Assembly (NCBI GenBank): GCA_009741485.1
Contig: CM019214.1
Coordinates: forward strand, 28,920,746-28,984,745
Length of the DNA: 64,000 bases
Direction of reading: 5' to 3'
Origin: Malurus cyaneus samueli
Lineage: Eukaryota; Chordata; Aves; Passeriformes; Maluridae
Each line of letters starts with the position of its first letter. Within the stretch, counting starts at the first letter, position 1. The position numbers were made by a program, and so were the translations under genes. The notes under the pieces were generated by a model. The model made no database searches. It saw only the letters and a list, made by a program, of their open reading frames with translations, and was not told the origin of the DNA. Shown piece after piece: positions 37,276 through 52,060 of this stretch.

Positions 37276-40200
37276 GTAGGAGGAGCTGCTGGTCTTAAAT
37301 AATATGTTGTGTGGATGCTGTTAGTGATTTTGTAGGATTTACAAAAAATCCTGGTTATCGAACTAGCTTTCTTTATGCATGCTCGCATTAATAGGAAAAA
37401 AAAAACGTTATGAGCTTTTTTCAGCAGGTTAAACTGTTGTTGATATTAACACTAATTAATATTTTTTTAGTGCTTAGATATTCCTGAAGCATGCTTTAGA
37501 TCGTCTTGAGTGCTTTTGGGTAACTGGTAGCCCAGCCATATACTCTAAACGGGTCTCGATTCCTTTTTTATCTGACCTGCCTGTACCTAAATTGGGGAAC
37601 TTACGGATTACCTAGCAGAGCGGGTCTATATGAAGCAGTGAAAAGCTGAGCTAACTGTAAGGCACTGTAAGCCTTTTTTTTGGGTGAATCTAAATTGCAC
37701 ATCCATGAGAATGAAGAGTTGCATGAATTAATCGTGGTAAATGTAGCTTTACATCTCTATGGATTAAAAATTGCAGCAGATCTGACAAAATGGTTTTAGC
37801 ACTGTAGAAAGACAATGACAACTTCTGAGATTTTTTTTTTAAATTTGTCCAAAAAGTGAATACTTGTATGTTCAAAACTAGAACTAAGAAGCAGTGTATC
37901 ATAAGGTGATGTTTGATTAGATCTAGGAGTGTTTTCCTGGCTATTGCTGATGCAGAGATGTGAGCATATTTCAAAATAAAAAATTACCTGGAAAGACAAG
38001 AGAGGTGGTTTTTGCATCCTTTGAAACTGTTTGGTTTGCCGTTTATTCTTGGCTGAGAGATTACAGAAGTCTTGCATCTTATTGTCATGTGAGGCACAGC
38101 AGTGGTTTGAAAATACAGAATATTGAAGGAATTACTCATTGCAGTATCAAAACTTGGAATCTATCTGCCAGTTTTTCTAGTCCTCTGTTTCTGAAGGGTG
38201 ACTTTTCATCTTCTTCAATTTCCATGTTTAGAAGGAGATAATTAGCAAGATGGCTGATGCTGTAGTCTGATGAACACATAGATTAAATGACAAATACAGA
38301 ATGAACAGATCAGCTGCATCTGTTTCCATGGATAGGGAAAGTAGGTATTTTACCTTTGCAGTAACATTTTTTGGGGGGAAACAAGATTTAATCTGACAAG
38401 AACAAGTATTAAATTACAAGTAGAGGTCACATACATACTATTTTCTCCTTCCTTGTGGTTTTTTTTTTTAATTGATTATTTATTATCAAAACATATTATT
38501 AGTGGTCTGGATATTTGTTTTATTTCCTGTTTTGATTTTCTGAATGCATAAGAAGGAAGCCAGTCTGATATTTGCTAGGACATACTGTCTGTTGCAGTTT
38601 ATTTAATTTGTGCATTACTTTTTCCACTCCCATGAAATCGTCGAACTAGTTTTTTTGAGACAAGATAAATTTTAAGAATGTGCAGTGGAATTGATCAGGA
38701 ATGTGGGAGCCTTTTCTCCCTGAACTGAAGGAGAAGGAGCCTCCAGAGTGGGAGGTTTGCCTGTGACACCGCCTGTCTCTCAGCTGTGCAGCTGCAGGTA
38801 CACTGTGACCTTCATGTGAGCCACCAGCGGCTCCCTATGCTTCTTTCATACTTGCTGGCAGGCTCTGACCATGTGCTGGTATTTAGCTTGTTAAACTTGC
38901 ATATTTAAAGAGAAAAGGCAGCCTTTGCTTTGCAGCCAATTTCATGTTCATGTGGTTTAGCTGGTCCCTCCTCCCCCTTCTTCCTCTCTGCTATAATCCT
39001 TGAGCGGGTATTCTCAGGCAAAGGCAGCCCTTTTCTACAGCCAGTGGTTGTATTTATAGGTGACTATTCCAGGTTTCCTTTTTTTCCTTCACCCCTCTCT
39101 CTCTCTTACTGCTTTCAGGATGCTTACACCATTTCTCTGTCACTGCCTCCCATTCCTGGGTTGTACCCTGTCCTTGGGTCACATTATCCTGTCTGGCTTC
39201 ACAGCACTTCTGTTGATTCAGAAACCTCTTGTAAGTAAAGATTTCCTTATCAGCCCAAGATCACGTTCAGACATTTCCAATAGCTCCCTGCTCAAAAGTA
39301 ATTGAAGTACAGAGGTTCCCCTGACTGTCCCCTGGTGTAGCTGTCCATCTTCAGGCATCGAGGGATTTTTTCCTTTGTAGGATTCTAGGTAAAAAAAAAA
39401 GCAAATAATTGTTTTTCTTCCTTAGCTTGTATTTTTTTTCTTCTGAATTATACTGCAGGCACGCTGAGGTTTATCCCAGGTAGTTTAAAGCTTTTGAGTC
39501 AGAAGAGCAATTCTCCTAAAATCTGTGTGCAGTGAAGAGAGAGAAGGGGCACGTTAAGAAGGAAAGTCCTTCCACCTTTTGAGATGCACTGGTCTTTCCT
39601 TTGACTGGGTCAGGAGGTTGGGAAGCCTGGAGTAGCTCAGCTCCTTCCCTGGCATCTCCCAATAATGCCTGAGGTCGGGAGCAGTGAGTCTGGGTGTGTC
39701 TGTAATCTTTCTCTGCTGTACCACACCAGCCTTTGTGCCTCTGGCTGCTCTCCTGCTGGCAGGAGCCCTGTGGCAGTTTGGCACTCACACAGCCTTTCTG
39801 GGCTACTCATCCCTCACTGCCACACCAGCACTTGTCTCAGCAGCCCTTCTGCTCCTTCTGCTCTGACTCACTTCTCATTTACTCACATTCCCAGCCCCTG
39901 TGGTAAGTTACTGACCTCTCCTTACTCTCTCATGGATGTGTGATGCTCTCACTCTGCCCCTATCTGCCACATTTCACAAATCTGGACAGCTTTTTCTGGC
40001 AAAGCTTTGATTATTCCTCATCTTCCTCACCTCCACCTTATCCTCCAGCACATTACAGATACGTTATCATCTTCTTCTGGACATGTTTAGCTACAGAATC
40101 ATGTTTCCTGGTTTAATATTATCATCTGCTTCATATTCCTGCTCTGACTCCTGCTCCACAGTTTAAAATAACCCTGTGCCCTACCCTTTTCCAACCACTG

Positions 40201-43200
40201 TAAAGGTTGGCATCTTCTTTTATTTTTTCCCACGTATGCTATGCTCCTCAGTCTTCCCATTTTCCTTCTATCAAATGGCCACCTGGCCATAATAATTAAC
40301 TTGGATAACCAGCTTTTGCTGTTCTCATATAAATTCATAAAACAAGGCAGAAATTATTTAGAAATTCCCTGATGTTTTTTAAATTTTCAATTAGAATTTT
40401 GGGGTTATTTCAGGAAAAAAATGAGAAATTATTGTTGATACTAAAAAAAAATCTGGGTTTTGTCCGTGTTTATTGTTTTGATGGATAATGGCATAATTTC
40501 TGTTTATTTGGACTTAGTTTTTACTTTTTCTCTTCTTTTTCAGTTCTGTTGCTGTGTTAAATTCAACCCTCCTCCACAAATTTCTGTTTATGGGCAGAAC
40601 TTCCCTGCCCTACTGTGGAACAGTAGCTCAGAGGTTGAAGCCTGAGATGATAAATAGTTGTGACCTGAGACCTCATGCATTGTCCATATCACTGACTGCC
40701 ATGGGGGCTCCCTTTGCTCTGACTGTCACAGAAACAGAGTTCAGGCACATCTCTCAGTGTCAGTCACTGCATTTGCATCATCTGGAAGCCTTGCAGTGAC
40801 GTGTTGTCTGATTCGTGCAAACGGGCAATACAGATCTGACATTCTCAGCCTTAAGCTTGTGGAAGCCCCGCTATAATGGTTTCTTTCCACCTTGGAAAAG
40901 TGCCACTATTACAGCTACCATCTGTTTCCTCTCTTCAAACACAATTTCAATGCTCTGCAGAAAGAAGAAACATCTGCATATCAAAGAAGGAAAATGTGGT
41001 TCCTCAGTAAATATATGTGCAGTGCTGGTATTTTAAGTCAGGTAGCATCCCATAGCCTCAGTCAGTTTGCAGTAGCTCCAGATATTCAGTGTTACTCACA
41101 ATTTGGGCCCAAACTTTGCATTACATTTCCCTGGCTTTCTGGTCTTGACAGGCAGGCTTTTGAAGTTTTGAAGGCTGGCACACCTGTCTTGACAAATTAG
41201 GGACAGCTGTAGGAGGAATGGCCTCACACCGTCTCCAAGTACCCAGCATCACGAGGGTGAGTTGGCTCATTGTAAGAACAAACAGGAACATCCTCAGGCG
41301 AACTGAAGGGACATTTTGAAGTTGTGGGCAGCTGGAAGGACCTGTTCCATGTGTCCTCCCCATTCCTACACTCTCGTGAGCTTGTCTGCTCTTTCTTACC
41401 CTGTTCTTTCTGTCCCTGGTTTGCTTGATTTTTCAAGTATGGGAACCCAAAAAGTCTTTCTGCATGTGGCAGACTTCTCTGTGTGCTTCTGTTAATTTGG
41501 CAGGCAGTCAGGTCTGAGCATGAAGGCATGGATTTACTACTTGGCAACTTCCTATAATGCTGGTAGAGTTGGAGGGATCCGTGTGAGAGCTCTGAAATCT
41601 GCAGGTTGTTTGCACATCCAGTTCACCCATGTGGCATTTGGTGGTAATGGGGAATGCCTCTGCCTGCTATTAACTTGCTGTCCCTTAGTTTCAGCTTTTC
41701 TGCTGAAAGTAGAAAAAGTAGGCATGACCTTCCTGATACGAGCTTTAAAATTTTAAAAGTGAGGGTGGGAGGTGCAGTTGAAAAAACACAGTTAAGCAGT
41801 TAGGAGTGGATTGTTCATCTTTTCTATGAGGATGCACCATCACAGCTCCTGGGAACACCTGTGTAAGGCTCCATTTCTTAGGATATTCTGGCCTAAAGCA
41901 AAATCTTTATTTTGCTGCTTAAACAGCTGAATCTAGCAAAACTGGTGGGAGTGAGGTTCAGAAATGGCAACACTGTCTCCTATTGAAAGGAGCTAGCTAC
42001 CATTTTGGGAATCAGCAGAAAAATATTTTGATCATCATTATGATTTGATTACATTTTATTTTTAACCTGGCTATTGTTGCTTAAAGATTGTGTCCCAAAA
42101 CATTTCATTGCTATAGGGTTTCTGTTTACAGCTTCTCCTCCCCCCAAAAAAGCCCCCAACCACATGACTTCATATCCATGTAAAATTTTTGATGGAGTCA
42201 GCAACCTCTCTTACATCATCTAGCCCAATTTTTCTCTTTTCCCCCTGCTTTTAGTGGCAGTTGCTGAACTACAGTAGGAAAATTGCAATCTGGGCAGATA
42301 CCTTTCAGCAGACTTGGGCAAAACAGGTATTAAACAGGAAATGATGGCATATTTAGAGTGGCTTTTCAGAGGATTTCAGGGTGCACATTTGTCAGTCTCC
42401 TCCTCAGTTTATGGGTTTTGGGCATATGTACTTAAAGGTTGCAGAGCCGGGAAAGCCCTGCCTGGATTTAAGTACTTAGTGATAGGAAAGAAGAAAAAAG
42501 CCTGGTACTTTGATGTATTTTTATTATCATGGTGGCTCATAATACTTTCTTGGCAAGAGTGCCTGGCACAGCTGCCTGCCATGCTTCCAACCACAGAGAG
42601 CCAAGCTGCAGGATTACCTCGTGCATATCAAGTTACAGGGAACTCCTGCAGAAAAGGAACAGCACAGAGCAGGGATGGGGTGTCTGCATGTAACACAGGC
42701 TGTGTTATCCTCAAGGTGCTTGCTCTGAGCTGATGTGTTGAGCAAAGCCTGGGAGCAGGAGGTGTTTGGGTCACTTGTTTTTTCATTTAATGAAGGAGAT
42801 TAAGCTACCTGTTTAAGATTTTGTTGTGTGTATGTCGACTCCAAACACTTCATGAGGTTTCCAGTATCTGAAACATTGCATTTCATCTGGAAGTCTGAGC
42901 CTGCTGTTTTACAATATCTGGCTTAGTTCTATTATTTGCTTTGTCTTGTCCCATTAAAGAGCAGCTTTTATTTCAGACTGAAGGAACAGGATCTGTATGT
43001 TTCTGTATGGATTAATCACTTGTGGGTCTCCTGAGTTAGCCCTGCAATACCGTGTTAGCTATTTTGACCTCTCTCTAGTTACTTATCCCCATAACTGCAT
43101 AGCATAAGCATGAGCCATTTGGCTCACTGCACACAGGAATGCAGCTTTGTGGCGACACAAACTGTCTGGTAGCCCAGCCTTTCATGTTGCCTTTACCAGC

Positions 43201-46200
43201 ACCATGGGTGCAGTCTCCTCGTGCCTTGTGGAACAGTCAGCCTAAGCACACAGTCCTGGGTGCAGGTAGGGATGGAATCATCATCTTGCAGGTTGACTTC
43301 CTTCACAGTGTGAGCAGTTTCATGCAATAGATCCCTTTATTTGCAGCAATCTTGGATGTTAGTTATGTGCTCAGTCTGTCTCTGCTGATCTTTTTGTGGA
43401 TTTTGAGTTTTTATAATAATGATTTAAATGTCTAGATGACTGATGGGAAGTGCTGTTTGAGTTGTGGTGTACCAGGGTGTGGAGCTGGCTGTTGGTTTTC
43501 CCACATGGTTCCCTGGAGCAGCAGGGAGTCGGGCACAATGAATCCAGCTGCGGTGAAGAAATCTTGAACTTGGTCACACAAAGGTGTAAGTGGCTGTGAG
43601 TTTCAGCACGGGAGAAAGCTGAAATGGAGAATCCTTGTGAGAGCTGTCCCCAGAAGTTTCTACTTTTGTGTGAAGGCTGTTTGTAATGGTGTTTGAGCTT
43701 GGTAGGAGCCTGTGATGGTGCCTTAGGCAGGTAAATCCCTTTGAGGGCACAGGGGAAGGCACTTTTGTAGTAGAATTTGGTGCTCCAATTGCAGTGAGCT
43801 GATAAAGCATGGTGCAGCATGGTACTGCCAGGTTTTGAAGATTTAGGTGTGTAATGCTGTTTGGCAGCAGTCTGCCTTTTTAAAATTGATAATCTGGACA
43901 AACAGGTATTTGGCAAGTTGAGAACCACACTGCTGTGCAAGAAGTAAGCTCTTGTTTTTCACCTGTGCTGTTACTTGGGGGCTGTAAGCGCTGTCCCCCT
44001 TCATGTGCTTGAGGCATTTGCTGAGTGACAGTTTTACTAAAAGTCTTTCTGTCTTCATCATTTCATGTGGCAGGCAGAAAATTTGCACAGAGAAGTGACT
44101 GTCCTAGTTCTTTTATAGTCTCAATTCTTGTTGAGCCAGAAATGTATCTTCCTTTTCTTTCAATTCCTGCCTATCATCTGGTGAATTTAAAGGGAGGGTG
44201 GTTTTGCACTAAAGATAATTTATATAAATAGAAAATGATGAGAATACACATAGATGATTTTAAAAATTACTCTTTAGGCTGTAACCCTCATTGTTAAAAA
44301 TATCAAACAATAAATCACAGCTTTTCTGTGAGCCAGCTGTGTCTGGCTTCTGGGATGGACAGAGTTCTTTTCCTTTGCTCACTGTTTTGTCCTGGGCTGC
44401 TGGTTTTCTCTCCAGGTAACCCTGTGTTACTTAGCCAGTCATTTTAGGTTACCTGACATCACATGCCTGTGTTTGAACAACAGCTTTGCAAACCCAGCCT
44501 TGTATCAACTTTTGGCCCACGAACCAAAGGAACCAGCGCGTTGCGTGACTGGTTTGTTTCCTCTTTGCGAGTTTACTTTGTGTGTGTTACTACAGGCGTG
44601 ACACCTACTGGAGCAGCTGCCATGGAAAGGCCCTGCCAGACCAAAGTGTTCCTTATGGCTCTGTACCCTGCTGCTGTGAAATATTTGTAATTGAACTGAT
44701 TATTCTCTATTTCCATTATCTCAGCATTTGCAATTTTCAGGTTTACTGCAATGCAGAGACTCATTGGGTAATTCCTGTGGTGAGGTGAAAGCCGAGTGGG
44801 TTTTTCTGATTCCCTGCCTGCCTCTGAGAAGTGCTTGAAATCTCAGGCAGGTGTCTTCAGTGTGGGAGGGCAAAATTTACCCATCTTGTATCCTCTCACT
44901 GAGACATACATGAATAACTCTCTCCAAACACTGTAATTCTTCTACTGGGTTTTGTTTTCTGTTTCAGCTGAGTCTGGAACTTGATTGTTATTACCAAATG
45001 GACTTATAAAAGGTAGCTTGATACTTTCTTACTTAGAATTTTACTTTTTTGAGACTTTTTATTCAACCTTTCAGCACGTTTGTAATGGCAGAGTACATTT
45101 CTATAAAATGCTCTATTCTTGTTATAATACTTAAAAGCAAAATTAAAGCTCCCACACAAACATTCAGTGAAACAAAGTAGAGAAAAATACATGTTTGTGT
45201 TTGAGGAAGGAATTTTTCCAGCTTATTTTGAGGACTGTTGACAATAGAAGAAGGAGAAAGATGGGGTAAGGAAGCAAAACAGGTGTGTTTGGTTATGCAG
45301 CTTGGATGAGAACAGAAAGCTGGCAGAAACAAGGTTGCATAAAAAGAATCTCTGCATATTTTTCTCATAGACAGTCACTTCGTAGGACATGAAGCTGGGT
45401 CCCCATAATCACTGTCTGAAAAACAATAGCTTTATGTTCACCAGTTATGATGGACTGTGACCTACATTCACAGAATCACAAAAGTGATGAAAATTCGTCA
45501 TCATTATTTAATTCATGCTTGAGTACATGCCAGGCTCTAATTATGAGATAGCTCCAGTCTGCTCAGGACCCAGACATTTACTGTGATCCTGGCACGGCAG
45601 TCAAAAATTCCATTTTGAGGTTCTGTGCAACAGCTGCTGAGGCTGACGGTCACCTGTGGGATGTACACTCGAGTTCTGATATTAGAGATTTGAAGGTGAA
45701 GAGAGGCAAAGAGCATCTGAGTGCACTGCAGGGATCAAAAGGAAGTCACCAAAAGTTTTGATGGTTTTCAAAATGCTACCAACAGCTGACAGAAAAAAAG
45801 GAAAAGGACCTTTCCACATCAGATAAATCACTTGTGAAGTAAAGGTAAGAACAAAATACAAACCAACACATAGCATTTTTAGCTTTCTAATTCTGTATTT
45901 TCTTAATTTCCTTCTGCTGTCTTTCTTCAGTGTTTTTTACCCCCAGCTCATGATTTACTTGCCTTTCAAGGACATTGCAATCTGCCTCTGACTTCAGTGT
46001 CATCATTGTTTCAAAGTCAATTCTTTTGAAAATGGTATACCTGAATTTCTTTGAGACTACACAGCCTGGAGCGGGAGAGGGATATTAATAGAAACAGCTT
46101 CTCTCTGTTGTATGAAGACAGAAGATGAATTATTTCAGTGTGGCAGGTGGAGGTGTTTTTCAAAGCAATTGTGTACATTTTTGAAGATCTAACAGGGAAT

Positions 46201-49200
46201 TAAAAAGGTCTGGGTGGCACAGAGAGCTGCCATAATTTTGAATAAGGAGAGTAAACGTATGCATTAAATGCTACGTGACTAATTTTGCAAGGTGTGCTTA
46301 ACAATTATCCAAGTTAAAATAGTTGGCAGTTCCCATCTAGCCTTCAGAAAATCAGGAAGAAACTTCGCTGCTTCCTATCACATGCCTTTTAAAACTTGGA
46401 AACGGAACAATTACTCCAGGCTTTACTTGATACTCTTTTTAAATACCCTCTAACCCCATGATGATTCTTTAAGGCTAATGGATTAGGGCTGAATTCAGTA
46501 AAGGCTGCCTGATGTTCATATGGTGCTGCAGGGAACTCTTGTTGGAGCTGGTGGGAAGAGGCACGATTTAAATTTTATCCCCGAAGGAGGATGAGAGTTT
46601 AGGAGATCCAAGAGTAGTGTTAGGGGAAATAACAGGTATTTGAGACAGTCCCGATGCACGACTGCCAAGGCAGGAAGGGGTGTGGGTGTTACCGTTTGGC
46701 TCTTGGAGAAGCCCCCCCTGTTCCCCCACGTTCCCTCAGGAGTGTCTCTCCCATCCTTTCCCATCAAGCAGTTCCTGGCTTTCTGCACGTGGACATTGCC
46801 AGAGCTGCAGCGTGGCCGGTGGTTCTTTGGTGTCCTGCCCGAGAAGGAAAACAGGAGCTGTGAGGCAGAGGAGCCTTCCCACTCCCTCAGCATCACCACC
46901 ACCCTGGACCAGCAGTCTTGCTGGTTTGACAACCAGTCTGCATGTTTCCATGACTTACGAGACATGTGATGTGTGGCTGGTACCGGGAGCTAGACCTATG
47001 TCATTAAATAGCAACAAACATACTTTATAACATTCAATTTTAGAGATACACATGGAAGAAAAGGAAGCAAGACAACGTGTACATGCACTCTTCTCTCTTC
47101 TGACCCTTCTCTCTGCTTCCTGCTCCTGGCAGCAGATCAGCTGTAGATTAGCCATGCAGGGGGGTATTTTTTTCATTAGGCTCAGGGGGGTTCTCACAAG
47201 CCTTGCCTGCCACGTGTGTGCTGCTCTCCTGTGTAGGGAGCGGGGTCACACTTGGTGCTGTGCTGGGGTTTTGCAGATCTTGCCTCTCCACAAGTCCTGC
47301 CCTACAAACTGTCCCGTAGCGCAGGGACCGTCCTGTCTGTCAGGGGCCCTTCATCCCACTGAGATCAGAGTGCTCCACCCGCAGCTGCACTGGCTACAAT
47401 TTACTGGAGCTGGAAAGTACTCAGGAAAAAGTTATTAGGAGTGTCAGGATTAATTTTATAGCATCATTAATGCTGCAAACCTCAGACTTTGAAAATTGCC
47501 AATGCACTGGTAATTGCAGAGGAAAGAACTTAGTTTAACTATTTATGCCTTCAGAAAGGAATTTTGAGGGGCAAAGCCTGATTTTTAAAGTGTGTTGCTA
47601 ATAACACATTAGGCAATGAATTAGTAAGTTATTAAGCTATGAATAAATGAAACTGTGTTTGTTTTAAAGGCTGGTCATCTGCTCCGCTCCATTTTCCTAC
47701 AGCCTGCCAAACCTTTTGCAGATGAGCTATACTGCTCTCGACAGATTCCTGCCTCGAGTAACTTGTTATCTGTATTTGACACAGCAGAAGAGAAAACATC
47801 AGGCAAGCGTGGTGGAATTGATGAGGGCAGGAGGGAGGAACATTTCCAGCAGAAATAAGGTCAGGCACATTGCTGCACACTACTGCCAGTGGGCTTCAAG
47901 CAGTGTTTTTATTTGAGAGAGTAAGGGGTGTGTGCCCCATGGTATCTCTTGGCAGGACCAGTCCTCTGCTTGCAGAGGTGGTAGTCCTGTTGAGCTCCTT
48001 GCCAGCTCAGTCACCTGGGTTTGTCTTCCTGGAGATGAGGTGGGATGAGGAGGGAACAGGGCAAGGCAGAGCTTGGCACTTGTGGGTCTCCTCCCCTGAT
48101 AAAGTCAGGGCATGGCAAGGGTGGGAGCCTGGGGAAACAGCAACACCCGTCCCATCTGGAGGCAGCCTGGGAGGCGTCTGGCTGCTGATGACTCTGTGTA
48201 AACCTGGATATCCGGGGCTGTTACCTGGGGTTGTTCTGTACCTTAGCCTCTTCCTGTCAGCAAGCAACTAAAGTTGTGTTATGAACAGTAACATTAAACA
48301 GCATTTTTACCCAAATGTTTTAGTTTCCATCTTTGTAGCTATTTTTTCCCTAGTTTTTGAGGAATTGTTTGGAAAATGGCGTAAAATAGCACATTTCACC
48401 ATACTTGATGCAAGTTGTGGGTTTGTTTAGAGTCAACATTTGGTGTGCTTTTTAGGCTCTGACAACTGTGAGATTGTCAGGCAATAAAACTGGAATTTCC
48501 CCTAACAAAAGTTTCTAATGTCAAGCAGCAGTTTGACTGCTATTAGTAAGCCACATTGCTGCTACCTAATAAACGAGACCAGTTTAAAAAAAAACAACCA
48601 AACAAAAGCAAAACCCAACAGCAACCATTTTAAATAAAGTTTTTAATTTTTTAAGCTTTTTGCAAACAGTTGGTCCCAAACCACTTTCCAAGCAGATCTG
48701 CTGTTTTCTCTCACTTGCCTTTGGCTTCCCGTGGTTTCTCTTGTGAGAGATGGGTACCTTGCAGTTGTTTGAACCATTAAATTGGTTATTGAGTCAACAG
48801 AAATTTGCCTTCTTTTTGGAGGAGGAGGAGGAGGGAGAGGGGTGCTCACTCTCACATCTGTAGCCTGCTCTGCCTCATCTTGAGCTCGTTTGAGCTGATA
48901 CCAGGGCAGCAGTGAGAGCACATGGCCATGGCATTGGAGGAACAGGGATGGGACATGACTGTCCCTTCATTTGCCGTCTGCTGTTAATTAAGAGGAGAAA
49001 CGGTGAAACTCCTGTGACCATCTCCTGTAATTTGTGTTTCCTGGATATCTGAGTCAAGTACAGTCACCTCTTTAGAATTTTACTGTCTTGGTTAATTTCA
49101 GATCTGAAATAGGTATTTTTTGGTGGAGCGTTATGGCTGTTGGTTTGTTGCCTGGCAAAAGAGAGAGGAGCTGCTTGATCTGTTTGTGGCAGTACTGTAG

Positions 49201-52060
49201 GTACTTGATTTCTGCAGAGATCTGCATGGATCCACTGCCCATTAAGCCAGTTTATGGACTGAGTCTTTTCACTTCTGGATGCATTCTTCTGCCAAGATTT
49301 AATTTAATTTTGAGCTCACCAGTTATCTTGAAGTTCATTTCAGTAGCTGTAATATCAGGCTCCTAGTCTTCCATGTTACATGTTACATGTTCTCTTCCTT
49401 CCCTCCCCTGCCTGTAACTAAAGACTGCTGTACTACAAGGTGTGAAATCTGCACACAAGATTACTTTCACAACAGACTTTATTTGATTACTCTGACAGAT
49501 AGAAATAGTTACATTTTATATGGTACCATTTATCCAAACTCTTAATTTTTTCACACTTTTCAAACAAATACATGATGTGGTGCACAGTATTTTACTTGGA
49601 AGATTAAAACTGTGTAGTTGGAAGGTAAAGGGAAATTCATATCCTAGTATGTATAAACAATACCAAAATTCCTTCAAGGGCCACATTTTTAGCTCACCTT
49701 GTGAGTAAATGGAGGGTGGAGGTACAACCTTTGCATCTTGACCTTGCACTGTGTCTAAAGAAATGAATGTGTTGGGATGGTGATCTGGGAAGGTACAAGG
49801 CTGAAAGCTGAGCATGCAGATTGAGTCTAAAAAGTGACATTTTGTTGTGACTTTCATTTATCTTTTTTTTTTTTTCTGGTTCCATTTATCAGTTTACAAT
49901 ATTGCCTCAGTTGAGTCCAAAATCTCGAGAAAACAATTTGAAAAGCAGCATTTCTTAAACTAGAGACAAAGTATACATTATATTAGTAACAACTGTTAAG
50001 TATGTGTAAGCAATCAGCTGCAATGATAAAAGCTAGAAGGTTTTTTTTTTGTAATGAGACACCTTTTTTGATTTTCTTCCAAGCCATCTGTTAAAAGCTA
50101 CAAATGTTGTTAAGAATTGCTATTTGCCCTGTTCTGTCTAAGAAAAAAAATATTTCATGGCAGCTATGTGCTGTTTTGCTAATCTTGATATAAAACATAC
50201 TTATTAGATGCTTTTCTTTTCATTTAGAAGTTTGTACTCCTAATAAACTTATCTTTCAGTGCTAAATTATTCATTTTAATTTTTATCTGAAAACACTTTG
50301 GTCATTTACTGGTAATTAACTTTTATTATTAATTTATATTGCTTACAAATTTTTATATTTCGTGTCTGCTATCAGTCCTTATGTTGCAGTTTGATGAGAA
50401 TACATCCAAGCTCTTGAATTTCTTCTTTCAGTTGGAAAAGTGCCTTGAATCATGGAATTGAGGCATGAGATTTATTCTGAAAAGGAAACAAGGTGCATCT
50501 AGGTTTGTATCACTGCCAGATATTTGCTCCTTGGAGGCCTTGTGGTTTTTGCTGTCTGCTCATCATCTATATGATCATGAAGAGTAGGTATCTCACCAAG
50601 GCATTGTGTTTTATACTTTATTAAAAATTGTGCCCCTAAACCATCATAGCTTGTCAAACTGTAATTACATTATTTCTTATTGTGATGTCTTGTTTGCACA
50701 TGTACACTGCTCTCTCTCCCCCTCTATCCCTGCCTGAGTGGTCGGGAGCATTTCTGTATCAACACAATACGGACAGGATGATCCCAGGTTTTGTCTGTTT
50801 TCTTTGAGACGCTACAGCAGAGCAGCTCCTCCAAGGGAAGGGTCAGTGCCCAGTTTCTGTGGCAAACCCCAATGCTGAAGGAAGGTGCTTTAACCCCTTT
50901 CCCTGCTGCCATTACCCCAGAGCTTACATGCAGAGCACTTTACAGATAGAAAACTGCCTTCTGCCTGTGGTGGAGCTGCTTGTAGGTGCTCAGAGGGGTT
51001 CCTGCTGAACCTAAAGTCGGTGACATGCCGTAACTTTGTCAGAAACAGAGGGCAGAAGAATATCCTCTGCAGAGGAGAGTGTGGGTAAGAGATGTGTCTA
51101 CTTGTTTGGACATGGAGGAAGAAGATCCTAAATCCTCAGTGCCATAGGAGATTGCATCACCCGGCACCTAACAATACAGACTACTTTTGGAGGTCTTTTG
51201 TTGGTAGGGCCCCCTTCAGAAAAGAAAGGAGATCTTGTTCTGCCAGTCCTTTAATGACTATGTCTCTCTGTGTGCATTTGGGGGGAGGGGGTTCAGATAG
51301 CCAGATGAATTTTAACAGAAGGTCTTTGTGTAAAATATACGCACATTAAAGAAATATCTTTTAAATCAGTTTTCAAGAAAAATGTGAAGTTACAGGGGAA
51401 AAAGTGAAAGTGTAGTGTTATTTTGTTCCGTTTTGCGGTTCCTTTGTAGAAAATAGTCAGAGAATGGTAATTCAAAACTATTTCCATTTTTCAAACCTAT
51501 TTCTGGTTAAGTTTTATTTGAAGGAAGTTGTTCAGCTGTGTGTATAAGGCAGTAAATACATTTAGAAAGGTTGCATGATGAGGAATTCTGTTTTGCTGTC
51601 AGTCTTCATCATGTGTAGAACTTTTGCCAGCAGGGGAATTCCTTTATTTGCAGATAGAAACTGCTTACTCTGGTAGCTCTGAAGTTTGTACAGACTTTGG
51701 ATCTACCTTAAATACATTGGTTTTAGCTCTCTTTAATTTCTTTTCTCTCTTTTGACAAAGGACTTTGGCTGTCATGCTCATTGTTCCTGTACTTTCTAAC
51801 AACTGTTAAATATGTGATGCACCATTTATCTGACTGCATGTGTGTACAACTCGTAAATAATTTAATATTCTACTTTACCACTTGGCCTCTTCGCATAACG
51901 CTAAAATGAGGAAGATAAAACTCTGTTAAATTATTTATTCACTGGGAAATTGAAACAACTGACATAAATTAAGCACTGAAAATGGTCCCCTTTTCCTCTG
52001 TGGAAATCAAAGCACTGAACACAACTGGATAACAGCAAGGGAGCTAAATGGACAAGATGA
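37276..52060 (+). other. MCF2L: MCF2L intron downstream of exon B, first part
   Basis: Long intronic sequence without a recognised coding exon or repeat family. A splice-bounded open stretch at 39119-39230, a long minus-strand open frame at 43371-43940 and a GC-richer block near 46640-47440 are described under findings as leads. The shared exon following the alternative N-termini (Asp-Glu-Ile and then the Sec14 region) was looked for and not found. Confidence 0.55.

Noticed and set aside
42314..42733. 139-codon plus-strand open frame
   Set aside because: It has no splice-site framing, no recognisable domain, and a Lys run coded by an A-rich stretch. This fits a chance open frame in intron.
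45470..45530. Possible CR1 tail (CAGAATCACAAAAGTGATG)
   Set aside because: Only the first ten bases resemble a CR1 tail. The following sequence does not continue into CR1 3' UTR.
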